NCBI GenBank assembly: GCA_038207425.1
Contig: JBBQZU010000001.1
Location: 226,978 to 290,977, forward strand
DNA: 64,000 bases
Reading direction: 5' to 3'
Source: JBBQZU01 sp038207425
GTDB lineage: Bacteria; Bacteroidota; Bacteroidia; Flavobacteriales_D; Cryomorphaceae
Position numbers and translations under genes: made by a program. Shown piece after piece: positions 63,736-64,000 of this stretch (its first letter is position 1; every line of letters starts with the position of its first letter). The notes beneath the pieces are model-generated. The model was given only the letters and a program-made list of their open reading frames with translations, had not been told where the DNA came from and searched no databases.

Positions 63736-64000
63736 ATGAAATCTTTAATCAAGTTACTCTCTCTCTCTCTCTCTCTCTTATTTGTTGTGACACAGGCAAC
63801 TGCCGGTTTCTTCGATTTTCAGAATGGCTTCAACGACCTTCGCCCCACCACCGCAGAAGCACACAGCATCGTAAACGGTACCCTTGTTTGTTTCGGGTCG
63901 GCAAGCATCGCAGCCAATAGAAATATCTGGAAAACGGCAGGTGGGCCGCCCGCGTCGTCGGATTATTTGGTGAGCCGCTTGTGCAATCCGGCTTTACAGG
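63736..64000 (+). CDS. Start of a secreted protein of unknown function with (CT)11 signal peptide (runs off the window)
   Basis: 88 codons are open from ATG 63736 to the window end. The protein starts MKSLIKLLSLSLSLSLLF, a signal peptide whose Leu-Ser core is encoded by the (CT)11 tract, cleaved probably after TATA (about residue 26). The mature part begins GFFDFQNGFNDLRP and includes CFGSASIAANRNIWK; I recognise no domain in what is visible. Change of the tract by one unit would put the frame out of register. This suggests a surface protein under on/off control; the rest of the gene lies outside the window. Confidence 0.75.
   Translation, partial: MKSLIKLLSLSLSLLFVVTQATAGFFDFQNGFNDLRPTTAEAHSIVNGTLVCFGSASIAANRNIWKTAGGPPASSDYLVSRLCNPALQ
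63757..63778 (+). repeat. (CT)11 dinucleotide tract inside a signal-peptide coding region
   Basis: Eleven uninterrupted CT units, 22 nt, lying in codons 8-15 of the secreted protein starting at 63736. CT reads as alternating Leu (CTC) and Ser (TCT), a hydrophobic core that tolerates changes in length by multiples of three units. Any other change shifts the frame. Nothing else of this type occurs in the window. Confidence 0.95.

Noticed and set aside
63693..63920. A frame starting upstream of the (CT)11 tract in another register.
   Set aside because: It reads through the tract into out-of-frame sequence without domain features. The frame from 63736 gives a clean signal peptide.
1..64000. Insertion sequences, prophage or CRISPR arrays.
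   Set aside because: No transposase, integrase, phage structural or Cas motifs and no spaced repeats were found; the only mobile-like unit is the IVP cassette.

Overview
The window comes from a member of the Bacteroidota (Bacteroidetes), most like an environmental Flavobacteriia or Cryomorphaceae-type genome; I cannot place it more finely by eye. Support: two TonB-dependent receptors with carboxypeptidase-like plug extensions, a PorV/PorQ-family outer-membrane protein, a group II-type PcrB, many OmpA and lipoprotein genes, near absence of Shine-Dalgarno sequences, and repeated Bacteroidota -7 promoter boxes (TAnnTTTG) shortly upstream of start codons. The DNA is dense chromosomal sequence with one tRNA gene, no rRNA, no CRISPR array and no transposase.

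Layout. 1-5.6 kb: vitamin uptake (end of a PnuC-type transporter, NadR-like kinase, TPP riboswitch, TonB receptor), then reverse-strand pcrB, a TenI/ThiE-like gene and a phosphopantetheinyl transferase. 5.7-7.9 kb: ahcY, a degenerate Rieske-like lipoprotein and a small basic secreted protein. 8.1-17.4 kb: a surface triad of a 1251-residue TonB receptor, a 1455-residue exported protein and a PorV/PorQ-like protein. 17.4-29.3 kb: housekeeping and envelope genes (greA, HIT, ruvC, flippase-like protein, GT2, orphan OppC-like permease, AtoE-like transporter, DUF3127, flavin reductase, tRNA-Leu, serine hydrolase, TspO-like protein, waaA).

29.4-35.7 kb: a tightly overlapping six-gene sugar-nucleotide operon that combines a Wbp-type pathway to a 2,3-diacetamido uronic acid with a UDP-glucose to UDP-glucuronate to UDP-xylose branch. 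35.7-45.2 kb: fabD, BI-1, folE, a PTPS/QueD enzyme, hldD, queA, MerR, an M23 peptidase, alaS, a DUF5684-like protein and a possible 43-residue small protein. 45.4-50.6 kb: two OmpA proteins, threonine aldolase, O-methyltransferase and an M16 protease.

50.7-58.5 kb: a fatty-acid beta-oxidation operon (marR, fadN, fadA, fadE) matching the Bacillus fadNAE layout and protein sizes. It is interrupted by a four-helix-bundle (23S rRNA IVP-like) gene flanked by heptamer repeats. A broken AAA ATPase pseudogene runs into a palindromic operator in front of marR. 58.6-64 kb: proline dehydrogenase, aroB, aroA, an LhgO-like oxidase, and the start of a secreted protein whose signal peptide is encoded by a (CT)11 tract, which suggests phase variation.

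The main themes are outer-membrane transport and surface display, sugar precursors for surface glycans or type IX cargo anchoring, and lipid catabolism. The best leads for undescribed biology are the receptor triad, the IVP cassette inside the fad operon, the (CT)11 contingency locus and the mixed Wbp/xylose operon.
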